Assembly: GCA_035063785.1 (NCBI GenBank)
Contig: JAPSFS010000003.1
Span: 186,001-250,000 of the forward strand
From: Comamonas_C sp026954015
GTDB taxonomy: Bacteria; Pseudomonadota; Gammaproteobacteria; Burkholderiales; Burkholderiaceae_C
Direction of reading: 5' to 3'
DNA: 64,000 nt
The position numbers were made by a program, and so were the translations under genes. The notes beneath the pieces were generated by a model that saw nothing but the letters and a program-made list of their open reading frames with translations, did no database searches and was not told where the DNA came from. Positions 6,933 to 14,725 of this stretch are shown here, piece after piece. The number at the start of each line of letters is the position of its first letter. Position 1 is the stretch's first letter.

Positions 6933-8606
6933 TCATGCGCCCGCTGCCCACGCCCCCGCGCCGTGCCCGCGCGTGAACGCTTCCTCGAACACCGAGTAGC
7001 CCGACCAGTCGGCGTGTGCGTACGCCACGCGCGCGGTGGCGGGCACGGGGATCCAGGCAGCGCGCTCTCCGTTCAATAGCTGGCCGCGCTTGCCCATCAA
7101 GGGCTGCGTGCCGATTTGACTTAAAAACGTGTGCAAACCGGGCAGCGGCATGGCCATGGCGTGGCCGTGGCGCGTGATCTGCATGCGCGTGGCGCGTTCG
7201 CGGAGGTCGGGGTGGGCTCGCGCGAGGGTGGCGAGGATGGTGTCGCGCCACGCCGTCCAGGGTCGCGCAAGCAGTTGCGCGCGAGCGTCGCTTGCGTCGC
7301 CCAGCGCCTGGTAGTAGCTCAGCACCGTGGGCCCGGCGATCTGCGCGGCCAGGCTCAGGCGCTGGTGGCCCGCGTCCACGTAGCCCAGGCCGCCGGGCGC
7401 CTCGTGGTCGTAGAGCACGTTGTCCCACGCGGGCGCGGCGCCGGGGCGGTCCTGCAGCGGGCGGTCGAGGTGGATGTTGGCCACGAGCCAGGGCGCCCAC
7501 GCGAGCCGCGCCGCCGCGTCGCGCAGGAACGCGGGGGGGCTCTGCACCACGCGCGCCGCGATGTACAGCGGCAGCGCGACGATGCAGCGCTCGGCCTGCC
7601 AGCGCAGGCTGCCGCCATCGGGCAGCAGCGCGTCGACCGCGACGCCGTGGCGCTCTTCGGTGATGCGCGCCACCGCCGCGCCGGTGACGAGCCGCGCGGC
7701 CAGCGGCGCGGCCAGGCGTTCGGTAAGCCAGGCGTTGCCCTCGGGCCAGGTGAGCACCGCGTCGCGTTCACCGCCGTCGCCTTCGCCCGGCGCCTGAAAG
7801 CCGTGGCGACTGGCGAAGTAGTGGATGCCGGCCCAGGCCGAGACGCGCCCGCTGCCCGCGCCGTAGTCGTCGCGGCAACAGTAGTCCAGGTACCAGCGCA
7901 GGTGCGTGTCGTCGAGACCCTCGTGCGCCAGCCAATCATCAAAAACCAGAGCGTCCAGCGCTTGATGGGCGGGCGCCAGCGGCTGATTGGGCCGCAAGGC
8001 GCGAAACGCCGGCATGGCGAAGCGCGCGGCGCCGGAGAGCGCGGCCACGCGCCGCGCGAACTGCCGGTACTGCGCCAGCGTGGCGGCACCCACGCCGTCG
8101 ACGGGCAGCAACCCCTCGTGCCAGCGGCCCTGCCAGTACAGGCGCTCCTGCGGGCTGTGGCACAGGTGGCGCTCGTCGTAGCGCCAGCGCCCGGCCACGC
8201 GCTGGCGCAGGCCGAGTTCTTCCAGCAGGTCTTGCACCTCGTGCGCGTCGTCGCCGGGCAGCGGCAGGTAGTGCGCGCCGATGGGGCAGCGCTGGCCCTG
8301 CACCCGCGTGGCGCGGCTGTTGCCGCCCGCGTCGTCTTCCATTTCGAGCAGCACGACGTCTTCGACGCCCGCCAGCCGCAGCGCGCGCGCCGCCGCCAGC
8401 CCGGCGACCCCGCCGCCCGCGATCACCACGCGCGTGCGCCGCTGCTGCGCTGGCGTGGGCAGGTGGCCTGTGGCGAGGGTATCGCGCAGGCGGTGGCCGC
8501 GTTCCACGTTGATGCCGGTGTAGCCGCCGGGCAGCTCGGCGGGCGGCGCGCCGCAGGCTGCGAGTGCGCCCGCCGCGGGCAGCGCGAGGAAGGGGCGGCG
8601 GCGCAT
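6933..8606 (-). CDS. exported FAD-dependent oxidoreductase (amine-oxidase-like), carrying two repeat-derived segments
   Basis: A 557-residue flavoprotein. The N-terminus MRRRPFLALPAAGALAACG combines a Tat-like RRxFL motif with a lipobox (LAAC), so an exported, possibly lipid-anchored enzyme is predicted. The dinucleotide-binding motif RVVIAGGGVAGLAAARAL begins near residue 59, followed by an acidic end (VVLLEME), and HADWSGYSVFEEA near the C-terminus resembles the FAD-contacting end of flavin amine oxidases. Substrate unknown; a polyamine is possible because the same leftward run encodes a spermidine-synthase-like protein. Two copies of the interspersed repeat are read in frame: residues ~206-225 (7932-7990) and ~493-511 (7073-7128). 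It starts 12 nt after the threonine dehydratase stop. Confidence 0.85.
   Translation of the reverse strand: MRRRPFLALPAAGALAACGAPPAELPGGYTGINVERGHRLRDTLATGHLPTPAQQRRTRVVIAGGGVAGLAAARALRLAGVEDVVLLEMEDDAGGNSRATRVQGQRCPIGAHYLPLPGDDAHEVQDLLEELGLRQRVAGRWRYDERHLCHSPQERLYWQGRWHEGLLPVDGVGAATLAQYRQFARRVAALSGAARFAMPAFRALRPNQPLAPAHQALDALVFDDWLAHEGLDDTHLRWYLDYCCRDDYGAGSGRVSAWAGIHYFASRHGFQAPGEGDGGERDAVLTWPEGNAWLTERLAAPLAARLVTGAAVARITEERHGVAVDALLPDGGSLRWQAERCIVALPLYIAARVVQSPPAFLRDAAARLAWAPWLVANIHLDRPLQDRPGAAPAWDNVLYDHEAPGGLGYVDAGHQRLSLAAQIAGPTVLSYYQALGDASDARAQLLARPWTAWRDTILATLARAHPDLRERATRMQITRHGHAMAMPLPGLHTFLSQIGTQPLMGKRGQLLNGERAAWIPVPATARVAYAHADWSGYSVFEEAFTRGHGAGAWAAGA
7073..7128 (-). repeat. interspersed palindromic repeat, copy near the 3' end of the flavoprotein gene
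   Basis: The plus strand reads ATAGCTGGCCGCGCTTGCCC then ATCAAGGGCTGCGTGCCGA and TTTGACTTAAAAAC. Compared with the reverse complement of the copy at 40919-40968 the ATAGCTG, GCGCTTG, CCATCAAG and GCC blocks all align without gaps. The flavoprotein frame reads it as QIGTQPLMGKRGQLLNGE. Confidence 0.75.
7932..7990 (-). repeat. interspersed palindromic repeat, copy in the middle of the flavoprotein gene
   Basis: The plus strand contains CCAGCGCTTGATGGGCGGGC followed by GCCAGCGGCTGATTGGG, with ATCAAAAACCAGAGCG on the other side. This matches the reverse orientation of the family, with the inner arms rearranged to GCGCTTG/GGGCGCC. It is read in frame by the flavoprotein gene, as NQPLAPAHQALDALVFDDW. 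Confidence 0.65.
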
Positions 8607-8618
8607 GCGGGCAGCGCG

Positions 8619-9821
8619 CTAGTGCACCAGCCGCACGTCCAGCCCCGCGCCGCGCAGGCGTTCGATCACCTCGGTGGCGTGCTCGCGGCTACGCGTCTGC
8701 AGCACCATCTCGATCTCGACGTTCTGCGCCGCCAGCAGCGTGAACGCGCGCTGGTGGTGCACCTCGTCGATGTTGGCGCCCGCCTCGGCCACGAGCGCGG
8801 TGATGCGCGCCAGGCTCCCCGGCACGTCGCGCGCGCTCACCACCACGCGCGCCAGCCGCCCGGAGCGCACCATCGCGCGGCCGATGATCTGCGCCAGCAG
8901 TTGCGGGTCGATGTTGCCGCCCGAGAGCACCATGCCCACCTTGCGCCCCGCAAACACCTGCGGGTGGCTCAGCAATGCCGCCAGCGCCGCCGCGCCCGCG
9001 CCCTCGGCCAGCGTCTTTTCGATCTCCAGCAGCAGCACGATGGCCTGCTCGATGTCGCCCTCGTCCACGAGCAGCAGCCGGTCCACGCGCTCGCGGATCA
9101 CCTCGACGCAGCGCACGCCCGGCGCGCCCACCGCGATGCCCTCGGCGATGGTGCTCGCGCCCTGCGCGTGGTGCGTGCCCTCGATGGCGTTGACCATCGC
9201 GGGAAAGCGCTGGACCTGCACGCCCACCATCTCGATCGAGGGCTTGAGCGCCTTGGCCGCGGTGGCGATGCCCGAGATCAGCCCGCCGCCGCCCACCGGC
9301 ACGACGAGCACCTCCAGATCGGGCTGCGCCGCGAGCATCTCCATCGCCAACGTGCCCTGCCCGGCCATGATGGCCTCGTCGTCGTAGGGGTGCACCAGCG
9401 TCAGGCTCTCCCGGGCGGCAAGTTCGCGCGCGTGCACCGCCGCCTCTTCCAGCGAGCTGCCGTGCAGGATCACGCGCGCGCCAAAGCCCCGGGTGCGCGC
9501 CACCTTCACGCCGGGGGTGAAACCCGGCATCACGATGGTCGCTGGCATGCCCAGCTGCTGCGCGTGGTAGGCCACGCCCTGCGCGTGGTTGCCCGCGCTC
9601 ATCGCGATCACGCCGTGCGCGCGCTCGGCGGCGCCAAGCTGCGTGAGCTTGTTGCGCGCGCCGCGCTCCTTGAACGAGCCGGTGAACTGCAGGTTTTCCA
9701 TCTTGAGGAAGACCTGAGCGCCGGTGATCTGCGAGAGCGTGCGTGATTCGACGCAGGGCGTGTCGAGCACCTGCCCCGCGATGCGCGTGGCGGCCTGCTG
9801 GACGTCGGCAAATTGCAGCAT
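8619..9821 (-). CDS. threonine ammonia-lyase (threonine dehydratase), single-ACT type
   Basis: A 400-residue PLP enzyme of fold type II converting threonine to 2-oxobutanoate and ammonia. The Schiff-base lysine is K51 in FTGSFKERGA; the glycine-rich phosphate loop VVPVGGGGLISG follows. After ~residue 325 there is one ACT domain (ARVVVSARDVPGSLARITAL). One ACT domain and ~400 residues fit the shorter threonine ammonia-lyase class rather than the ~500-residue two-ACT biosynthetic IlvA. It lies 37 nt after the spermidine-synthase-like gene in the same leftward run, an unexplained association; it may simply be read through. Confidence 0.9.
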   Translation of the reverse strand: MLQFADVQQAATRIAGQVLDTPCVESRTLSQITGAQVFLKMENLQFTGSFKERGARNKLTQLGAAERAHGVIAMSAGNHAQGVAYHAQQLGMPATIVMPGFTPGVKVARTRGFGARVILHGSSLEEAAVHARELAARESLTLVHPYDDEAIMAGQGTLAMEMLAAQPDLEVLVVPVGGGGLISGIATAAKALKPSIEMVGVQVQRFPAMVNAIEGTHHAQGASTIAEGIAVGAPGVRCVEVIRERVDRLLLVDEGDIEQAIVLLLEIEKTLAEGAGAAALAALLSHPQVFAGRKVGMVLSGGNIDPQLLAQIIGRAMVRSGRLARVVVSARDVPGSLARITALVAEAGANIDEVHHQRAFTLLAAQNVEIEMVLQTRSREHATEVIERLRGAGLDVRLVH

Positions 9822-9858
9822 GGGATGTGGTTGGTAGAGGTGGTGATGAAACCGAGTA

Positions 9859-11409
9859 CTAGTGGGCGACGCGCCCCCATTCCTGCTCGTAAGTGTGCAC
9901 CAGCACCTGGTTGGACAGGCGGTTCACCTCGGCGGGCACGCGCGCCATGTCGCGCGGAAAGTCGAACAGCAGCGGCAGCGACGCCACGTCCAGAAACCGC
10001 AGCCCCGCGGGCAGCGTGGCGGGCGCGCGCCATGGCCGGTGGCTCGCGATCACGTAGCCCCATTCGCCAAAGCTCGGCACGTGCGCGTGGTAGGGCGTGG
10101 CGGCAAGGCCCACGGCCTCGATCGTCTGCACCACCGTCCAGAAGCTCGTGCGCGCGATCAGGGGCGAGGTAGTCTGCACCACCGCGTAGCCGCTCGCCGC
10201 CAGGCGCTCGTCGAGCAGCGCGTAGAAGCTGTTGGTGTAGAGCTTGCCGATGGCGAAGTTCGTCGGGTCGGGAAAATCCACCACGATCACGTCGAAGGTG
10301 TCGCTGCCCTGCTGCAGCCACTGGAACGCATCCTCGTTCACCACGTGCACGCGCGCGTCGGAGAGCGCGTGCGCGTTCAGCCGCGCCAGCTGCGGCACGT
10401 CGGTGAACAGGCGCGTCATCGCCGGGTCCAGCTCCACCAGCGTGACCGACTGCACCGTCGGGTATTTGAGGATTTCGCGCACCGCCATCCCGTCGCCCCC
10501 GCCCAGCACCGCCACGCGCCGGGGCGCGCCGTGCGCGGCCATCGCGGGGTGCACCAGCGCCTCGTGGTAGCGGTACTCGTCGCTCTCGGCGAACTGCAGG
10601 TTGCCGTTGAGGTACAGCCGGTAGCCGTTGGCGCCGTGCGTCACCACGATGCGCTGGTACGGCGACGTGGAGGCGAACGCCACCGGGCTCTGGTAGAAGT
10701 GCTCCTCCGCCAGCGTCGTGATCGCGCCCGCGCCCGCCATGCCCGCCACGAGCAGCGCGACCACCCCCACGCACGCCGCCAGGTGCTCGCCGCGGCGGCG
10801 CAGCTCATGGCGAAACAGCCACAGCGCCCACAGTGCCACCAGCGCATTCATCAGCCCGAACAGCAGCCCCGAGCGGATCAGCCCCAGCCGCGGCACCAGC
10901 AGCAGCGGAAACGCGAGCGACACCGCCAACGCCCCGAGGTAGTCGAAGGTGAGCACCTGGCTCACCAGCTCCCTGAGCTGCACGTCGCGCCGCAGGATGC
11001 GCATCACCAGCGGAATCTCCAGCCCCACCAGCGTGCCCACCGCCAGCACCATCGCGTACAGCAGCGGCCGAAACGCCCCCGGCAGCCAGGCGTTGGCCAG
11101 GAACAGCGTCGCCGGCAGCGCCCCGCCCACGAGCGCCACCAGCAGCTCGATGCGCAGGAAGTGCGCGGGCAACTGCCGCTCCAGGTAGCGCGACAGCCAC
11201 GACCCCAGTCCCATCGCGAACAGGTAGGTGCCGATGATGGTGGAAAACTGCAGGATCGAGTCGCCCAGCAGGTACGAGGCCAGCGCCCCCGCCGCCAGCT
11301 CGTACAGCAGCCCGCACGCGGCGATGACGAACACGCTCGCGAGCAGCGCGACGGCGATGGGGCGGGGCGCGGCGGGCGTCACGCTACCGAAGGCGGGAAT
11401 ATCAGACAA
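9859..11409 (-). CDS. membrane-anchored spermidine synthase-like protein (polyamine aminopropyltransferase family)
   Basis: A ~516-residue protein with about seven N-terminal membrane segments (to ~residue 230) fused to a SpeE-like methyltransferase-fold domain. The cofactor motif VLGGGDGMAVREI, acidic VELDPAM and the active-site loop VVDFPDPTNFAIGKLYTNSF are present; the classical soluble enzyme has DSTDP in this loop, so substrate may differ. Start is uncertain: the frame opens with TTG at 11409, inside the edge of a palindromic repeat and without a good ribosome site; a GTG nine codons later is an alternative. The gene follows DUF350 and DUF4178 genes, a combination recurrent in proteobacteria (compare E. 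coli yjfK-yjfL). SpeD and glutathionylspermidine-synthase-like partners are absent here. Confidence 0.85.
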   Translation of the reverse strand: MSDIPAFGSVTPAAPRPIAVALLASVFVIAACGLLYELAAGALASYLLGDSILQFSTIIGTYLFAMGLGSWLSRYLERQLPAHFLRIELLVALVGGALPATLFLANAWLPGAFRPLLYAMVLAVGTLVGLEIPLVMRILRRDVQLRELVSQVLTFDYLGALAVSLAFPLLLVPRLGLIRSGLLFGLMNALVALWALWLFRHELRRRGEHLAACVGVVALLVAGMAGAGAITTLAEEHFYQSPVAFASTSPYQRIVVTHGANGYRLYLNGNLQFAESDEYRYHEALVHPAMAAHGAPRRVAVLGGGDGMAVREILKYPTVQSVTLVELDPAMTRLFTDVPQLARLNAHALSDARVHVVNEDAFQWLQQGSDTFDVIVVDFPDPTNFAIGKLYTNSFYALLDERLAASGYAVVQTTSPLIARTSFWTVVQTIEAVGLAATPYHAHVPSFGEWGYVIASHRPWRAPATLPAGLRFLDVASLPLLFDFPRDMARVPAEVNRLSNQVLVHTYEQEWGRVAH

Positions 11410-11412
11410 AAC

Positions 11413-11457
11413 AGACGCTGGCGCTTGGTGGGCAAGCGCTGGCAGCTATCAAAATTG
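11413..11457 (+). repeat. interspersed palindromic repeat between DUF350 and spermidine-synthase-like genes
   Basis: The sequence GCTGGCGCTTGGTGGGCAAG then CGCTGGCAGCTATCAAAATT forms an imperfect hairpin (GCGCTTG against CAAGCGC, 5-nt loop). It fills nearly all of the 51-nt gap between the two genes, ending just before the DUF350 stop codon. Confidence 0.85.
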
Positions 11458-11460
11458 TGA

Positions 11461-11679
11461 TCAGTGGATCGCCGCCGCCACGATGATGCTGATGCCCAGG
11501 CACATCGACGCCACCACGAGCGCGAGCGCGCGGTTGTGCTTTTCGACGATCTCGCCCCAGAGGTCGTAGGGCGTGAGCTTGTCCACGACGATGAAGCTCA
11601 GCCAGAAGATGACGACGCCGACGATGGCATAGACGATGGAGCCGAGGAAGGCGGCCGGGTTGAGCCATTGCATGTCCAT
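11461..11679 (-). CDS. DUF350 small membrane protein (YjfL-like)
   Basis: A 72-residue protein with two hydrophobic helices (SIVYAIVGVVIFWLSFIVVD and ALALVVASMCLGISIIVAAA) separated by the short polar DKLTPYDLWGEIVEKHN loop, the pattern of half a DUF350/YjfL unit. A strong GGAGGT site lies 6 nt before the ATG. Function is unknown. The gene sits between the DUF4178 and spermidine-synthase-like genes with 18 nt to the former, so the products probably act together in the inner membrane. Confidence 0.85.
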   Translation of the reverse strand: MDMQWLNPAAFLGSIVYAIVGVVIFWLSFIVVDKLTPYDLWGEIVEKHNRALALVVASMCLGISIIVAAAIH

Positions 11680-11697
11680 GATGTGACCTCCGTTGAA

Positions 11698-13191
11698 TTA
11701 CTTGTGGCTGCCGCCGCTGGAATAGCCGCCGAACGAGCCGGAACTGGTGCGCGAGTAGGTCGATCCGTCCGAGATGGAGCACCTGCCCAGCATGAACAGC
11801 ACGATGATCATCGCGATCAGCACCAGCATCACGATGCCGCAGCCCCCGCCCCTGGCCGCGACGAAGGGGCCGACCTCGTCGCGCTTGAAGCGCTCGGCGT
11901 CGGCCTCGCGCCCGAAGGCCTGCGCGACGGTGAGGCTTGCCAGCCGGTTGCCGTACGACCAGGTGACTTCGCTGGCGCTGCGCTCCATCGACAGCAGGCT
12001 GCGCCCGTTGCTCGCGGCGTAGTCGGCATTGTCGGTGCGTTGCCCGCGCTCGACGGGCCAGTAGAACTCGCCGGCCACGTAGGTGGTTTCGGCGGCGTAG
12101 GCGCTGGTGCGCAGGTAGTGCTGGCCCAGGTATTCGGCCTTGAGCCCGCCCGGGCCCGAGACCGTGGGCGCGCCGGTGGCCGGGCGCACCAGGCTCCAGC
12201 CGTCGCTCGCGTCCACGAGGAAGCTGAAGCCCTTTTGCTGGTGGTACAGCAGGTATTCGTCCCAGCCAAAGCGCTCGTCGTCGCCCGGCTCCTGTCCCAT
12301 GCGGTGCTGAAAACCCACCACCTGCCACGGCGCGCCCTCGAACTGGCCGACACTGCCCAGCGCGATCAGCGGGCGCACGGGCGCGTTCTGCTCGGCGCTC
12401 ACGATCTCGGCGCCGATGCCGCGTGTGAGGTCGATCAGGCTGTGGCAGGTGCCGCAGGTGATGCTCCTGGTGGTGTCCAGCTGCACCGTCACCGGCGCGC
12501 CGCAGTGCGGGCAGTCGAACTGGCGCCCGGTCTCGTGCTTGACCGAGCCGTCCTTCAGCCCCGTGAGGCGCAGGTCGGCCAGTTGCACCGTGCGGCCGAT
12601 CTCCGCGCGCGGCTGCCCGGCCCCGTAGTCGATGGAGAGCACCTGCCCGTCGTCCGCGCGCAGCTCCACCACGGTGTAGGGCTGGCCGGGCGGGGGCAGC
12701 TTGGGCAGCTCGCCTTCGGCGGCGGCCAGGTGCGCCTGCAGGTGCGCCGCCACGCTCCAGCGCATACCCCCCAGCGTGACGCGCGCGCCCAGCGGCAACT
12801 CATCGGCGGTGGGCAGTGCCTCGCCGGGCGGCGCGTAGGGGCGCGTGAGGACGTAGGCGCCGTTGTCCTCGCCCAGCGTCGCGCTGCTGCCGTCGGCCAG
12901 CAGCGCGTTCCACTCCGTCCAGCCGCCCTGCTCGCCGTGCAGCTGCATGCGTCCGATGAGCGTGAACGCGCTGCCCTCCCACGTGCCGCTGGCCATGAGC
13001 TGCAGCGGGCTGTGGTCCTCGAACAGCTCGGCCATCTTGCCCACGCGCGCGAGCACCTCGCCACTGCGCGCCACGGTGCTGTGGCAGTAGGCGCAGACGG
13101 CGTGCGTGGACTGTGCGCTCAAGAACTCCACCGGCGCGCCGCAGCCGGGGCAGGGCGCGGTGTAGTGGCGTTGCGTGGAGCCGGCGGCCAT
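11698..13191 (-). CDS. DUF4178 protein with two zinc-ribbon-like motifs and a C-terminal membrane anchor
   Basis: A 497-residue protein. CPGCGAPVEFL...CAYCHS near the N-terminus and CPHCGAPVTV...CGTCHS near residue 220 look like zinc ribbons, each followed by a DUF4178 beta-rich domain (for example GTWEGSAFTLIGRMQ and FEGAPWQVVGFQH). A single membrane helix (IVMLVLIAMIIVLFML) and a Ser/Gly-rich tail end the chain. Related to E. coli YjfK; function unknown. The frame is open to a TTG at 13233, but that would translate the palindromic repeat (SGKRQRPKTPIKR), so the ATG at 13191 is preferred although it has no clear ribosome site. Confidence 0.83.
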   Translation of the reverse strand: MAAGSTQRHYTAPCPGCGAPVEFLSAQSTHAVCAYCHSTVARSGEVLARVGKMAELFEDHSPLQLMASGTWEGSAFTLIGRMQLHGEQGGWTEWNALLADGSSATLGEDNGAYVLTRPYAPPGEALPTADELPLGARVTLGGMRWSVAAHLQAHLAAAEGELPKLPPPGQPYTVVELRADDGQVLSIDYGAGQPRAEIGRTVQLADLRLTGLKDGSVKHETGRQFDCPHCGAPVTVQLDTTRSITCGTCHSLIDLTRGIGAEIVSAEQNAPVRPLIALGSVGQFEGAPWQVVGFQHRMGQEPGDDERFGWDEYLLYHQQKGFSFLVDASDGWSLVRPATGAPTVSGPGGLKAEYLGQHYLRTSAYAAETTYVAGEFYWPVERGQRTDNADYAASNGRSLLSMERSASEVTWSYGNRLASLTVAQAFGREADAERFKRDEVGPFVAARGGGCGIVMLVLIAMIIVLFMLGRCSISDGSTYSRTSSGSFGGYSSGGSHK

Positions 13192-13205
13192 GCGTTTGAT
13201 GGGTG

Positions 13206-13253
13206 TTTTGGGCCTCTGGCGCTTGCCGGACAAGCGCTGGCAGCTATCGAAAC
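13206..13253 (+). repeat. interspersed palindromic repeat between SPFH and DUF4178 genes
   Basis: CTCTGGCGCTTGCCGGACAA then GCGCTGGCAGCTATCGAAAC, with the family hairpin arms GCGCTTG/CAAGCGC. It lies just upstream of the DUF4178 gene and confuses its start because its complement is an open frame from a TTG. Confidence 0.85.
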
Positions 13254-13259
13254 ACGAGG

Positions 13260-14318
13260 CTAGACGAGCTTCCTGAGCAGCTCGGCCTTCTTGGCGGCGA
13301 ACTCCTCGTCGGTGAGGATGCCCTTGGACTTGAGCTCGCCGAGTTTTTCCAGCAGGCCCATCACGTCCTCGGGCTTCACGCCCGTGGCGGCGGCTGCGGC
13401 AGTGGCTGCGGCGGCCCCAGGCGCCGCGCCGGGCTGCAGCGCGGACTGCATGTTCTGCGCCAGGATCTGCCCCATCGCCACGCCCGCGCCCATGCCCAGC
13501 CCGGCACCGGCCAGGCCCCCGCCGTCGCCCCCGGCGCCCACGCCCTTGGCCATCTCGGGGATCGCCTGCGCGGTCTGGTACTGCATGAACTTGCCCATGT
13601 CGCCCCCCACCATGCCCATGCCGATCTTCTGGTCGAGCACCTTCTGCAGGTCTTCGGGCAGCGAGAGGTTCTGCACCGTGCAGCCCTCGATCTTCAGGCC
13701 CAGCTTGGCGAACTCCGGGTCAAGCTGGCGTGCCAGCGCCTGCGCGAACATGGTCTGGTTGGCCGCCAGGTCCAGGAAGGCCACACCGCTTGCGGCGATC
13801 GCGTTGCTGATGTTCTGCAGCACCAGCGCGCGCAACTGCCCCTCGATGTCGCCCACCGGGTAGCTCGCGCGCGTGCCCGAGACCTCGGTGTAGAACAGGC
13901 GCGGATCGACGATGCGCCAGGCGTAGTTGCCGAAGGCGCGCAGGCGCACCGCGCCGAACTCCGCGTCGCGGATCGTGATCGGCTGCGGCGTGCCCCACTT
14001 CTGGTCGAGCTGCTGGCGCGTGCTGAAGAAGTACACGTCGCTCTTGAACGGCGACTCGAAGAGCTTGTCCCAGTTCTTCAGGTTGGTGAGCAGCGGCAGG
14101 TTCTGCGTGACGAGCCGGTGCGTGCCCGCGCCGAACACGTCGGCCACCTTGCCCTCGTCCACGAACATCGCCATCTGCGATTCGCGCACCACGAGCTGGC
14201 CGCCGTTCTGGATTTCCATGTCGCGCATCGGGTAGCGCCAGGCCAGCGTGCCATCGCCGTCCTCCGTCCATTGCAGGACGTCAATGAACTGTTTCTTGAC
14301 GAAATCCATCAGGGCCAT
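13260..14318 (-). CDS. SPFH-domain protein with C-terminal SHOCT domain (YdjI-like)
   Basis: A 352-residue cytoplasmic protein resembling the YdjI/'virion core protein' branch of SPFH/band-7 proteins. The N-terminus (DVLQWTEDGDGTLAWRYP) and the SPFH core (VYFFSTRQQLDQKWGTPQPI ... AFGNYAWRIVDPRLFY) are typical. After a Gly/Ala-rich linker (~residues 270-315) there is a SHOCT module (LLEKLGELKSKGILTDEEF). These proteins build oligomeric scaffolds at membranes and are often next to PspA-like or DUF4178/DUF350 genes. It is first of the leftward run and starts opposite the Fur-box-controlled DUF2061 gene, so the ~150-bp divergent region may hold its promoter. Confidence 0.87.
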   Translation of the reverse strand: MALMDFVKKQFIDVLQWTEDGDGTLAWRYPMRDMEIQNGGQLVVRESQMAMFVDEGKVADVFGAGTHRLVTQNLPLLTNLKNWDKLFESPFKSDVYFFSTRQQLDQKWGTPQPITIRDAEFGAVRLRAFGNYAWRIVDPRLFYTEVSGTRASYPVGDIEGQLRALVLQNISNAIAASGVAFLDLAANQTMFAQALARQLDPEFAKLGLKIEGCTVQNLSLPEDLQKVLDQKIGMGMVGGDMGKFMQYQTAQAIPEMAKGVGAGGDGGGLAGAGLGMGAGVAMGQILAQNMQSALQPGAAPGAAAATAAAAATGVKPEDVMGLLEKLGELKSKGILTDEEFAAKKAELLRKLV

Positions 14319-14418
14319 GGTGCAACTCCAGAGTCGGTGGACAGGAAAGAGGCCGGGCCATCATAGCGGCGCGTTGCGTCGGCGACCATATCGCCGGCAG
14401 GGAAAAACCATGGGCAAA

Positions 14419-14437
14419 TCAAATGAGAATCATTATC
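14419..14437. promoter_or_regulatory. Fur box upstream of the DUF2061 gene
   Basis: The 19-mer TCAAATGAGAATCATTATC matches the Fur consensus GATAATGATAATCATTATC at 15 of 19 positions by hand count, with the right half perfect. It lies 30 bp before the DUF2061 ATG and 101 bp from the SPFH start on the other strand. Iron-dependent repression of the DUF2061 gene is likely; an effect on the SPFH operon is possible. Confidence 0.8.
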
Positions 14438-14467
14438 ATTTGATGCATCCACTGGAGGAGAGCCGCC

Positions 14468-14725
14468 ATGTCCCGCCTGCGCCACATCGCCCACGGCAAC
14501 CGGACCACGCTGATGAAAACCGCGACGTATTACGTGATCCACGTCTGCGTCGCCGCGGTCGTCGCCTACCTCGTGACGGGCAACCTCCGGGCCTCGCTCA
14601 CGCTGAGCCTGCTGGAGCCGTCGGTGCAGGCGGTGGCGTTCTTCTTCCATGAAAAGGCCTGGGCACGCGCGCTGGCGCGGCGCGCTCACGCGAGCAGGTC
14701 GAGCACGCTGCCCGCCGTCGCCTGA
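14468..14725 (+). CDS. DUF2061 small membrane protein, probably Fur-regulated
   Basis: An 85-residue protein with the DUF2061 signature: LMKTATYYVIHVCVAAVVAY, then TG, then LEPSVQAVAFFFHEKAW. Two membrane helices are predicted. Function is unknown. GGAGGAG lies 8 nt before the ATG. The Fur box immediately upstream suggests induction under iron limitation. Its 3' end overlaps the convergent flagellar-rod-like gene by 40 bp, so the Ala/Arg/Ser-rich tail after HEKAWARAL may be extended relative to the family. Confidence 0.82.
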   Translation: MSRLRHIAHGNRTTLMKTATYYVIHVCVAAVVAYLVTGNLRASLTLSLLEPSVQAVAFFFHEKAWARALARRAHASRSSTLPAVA

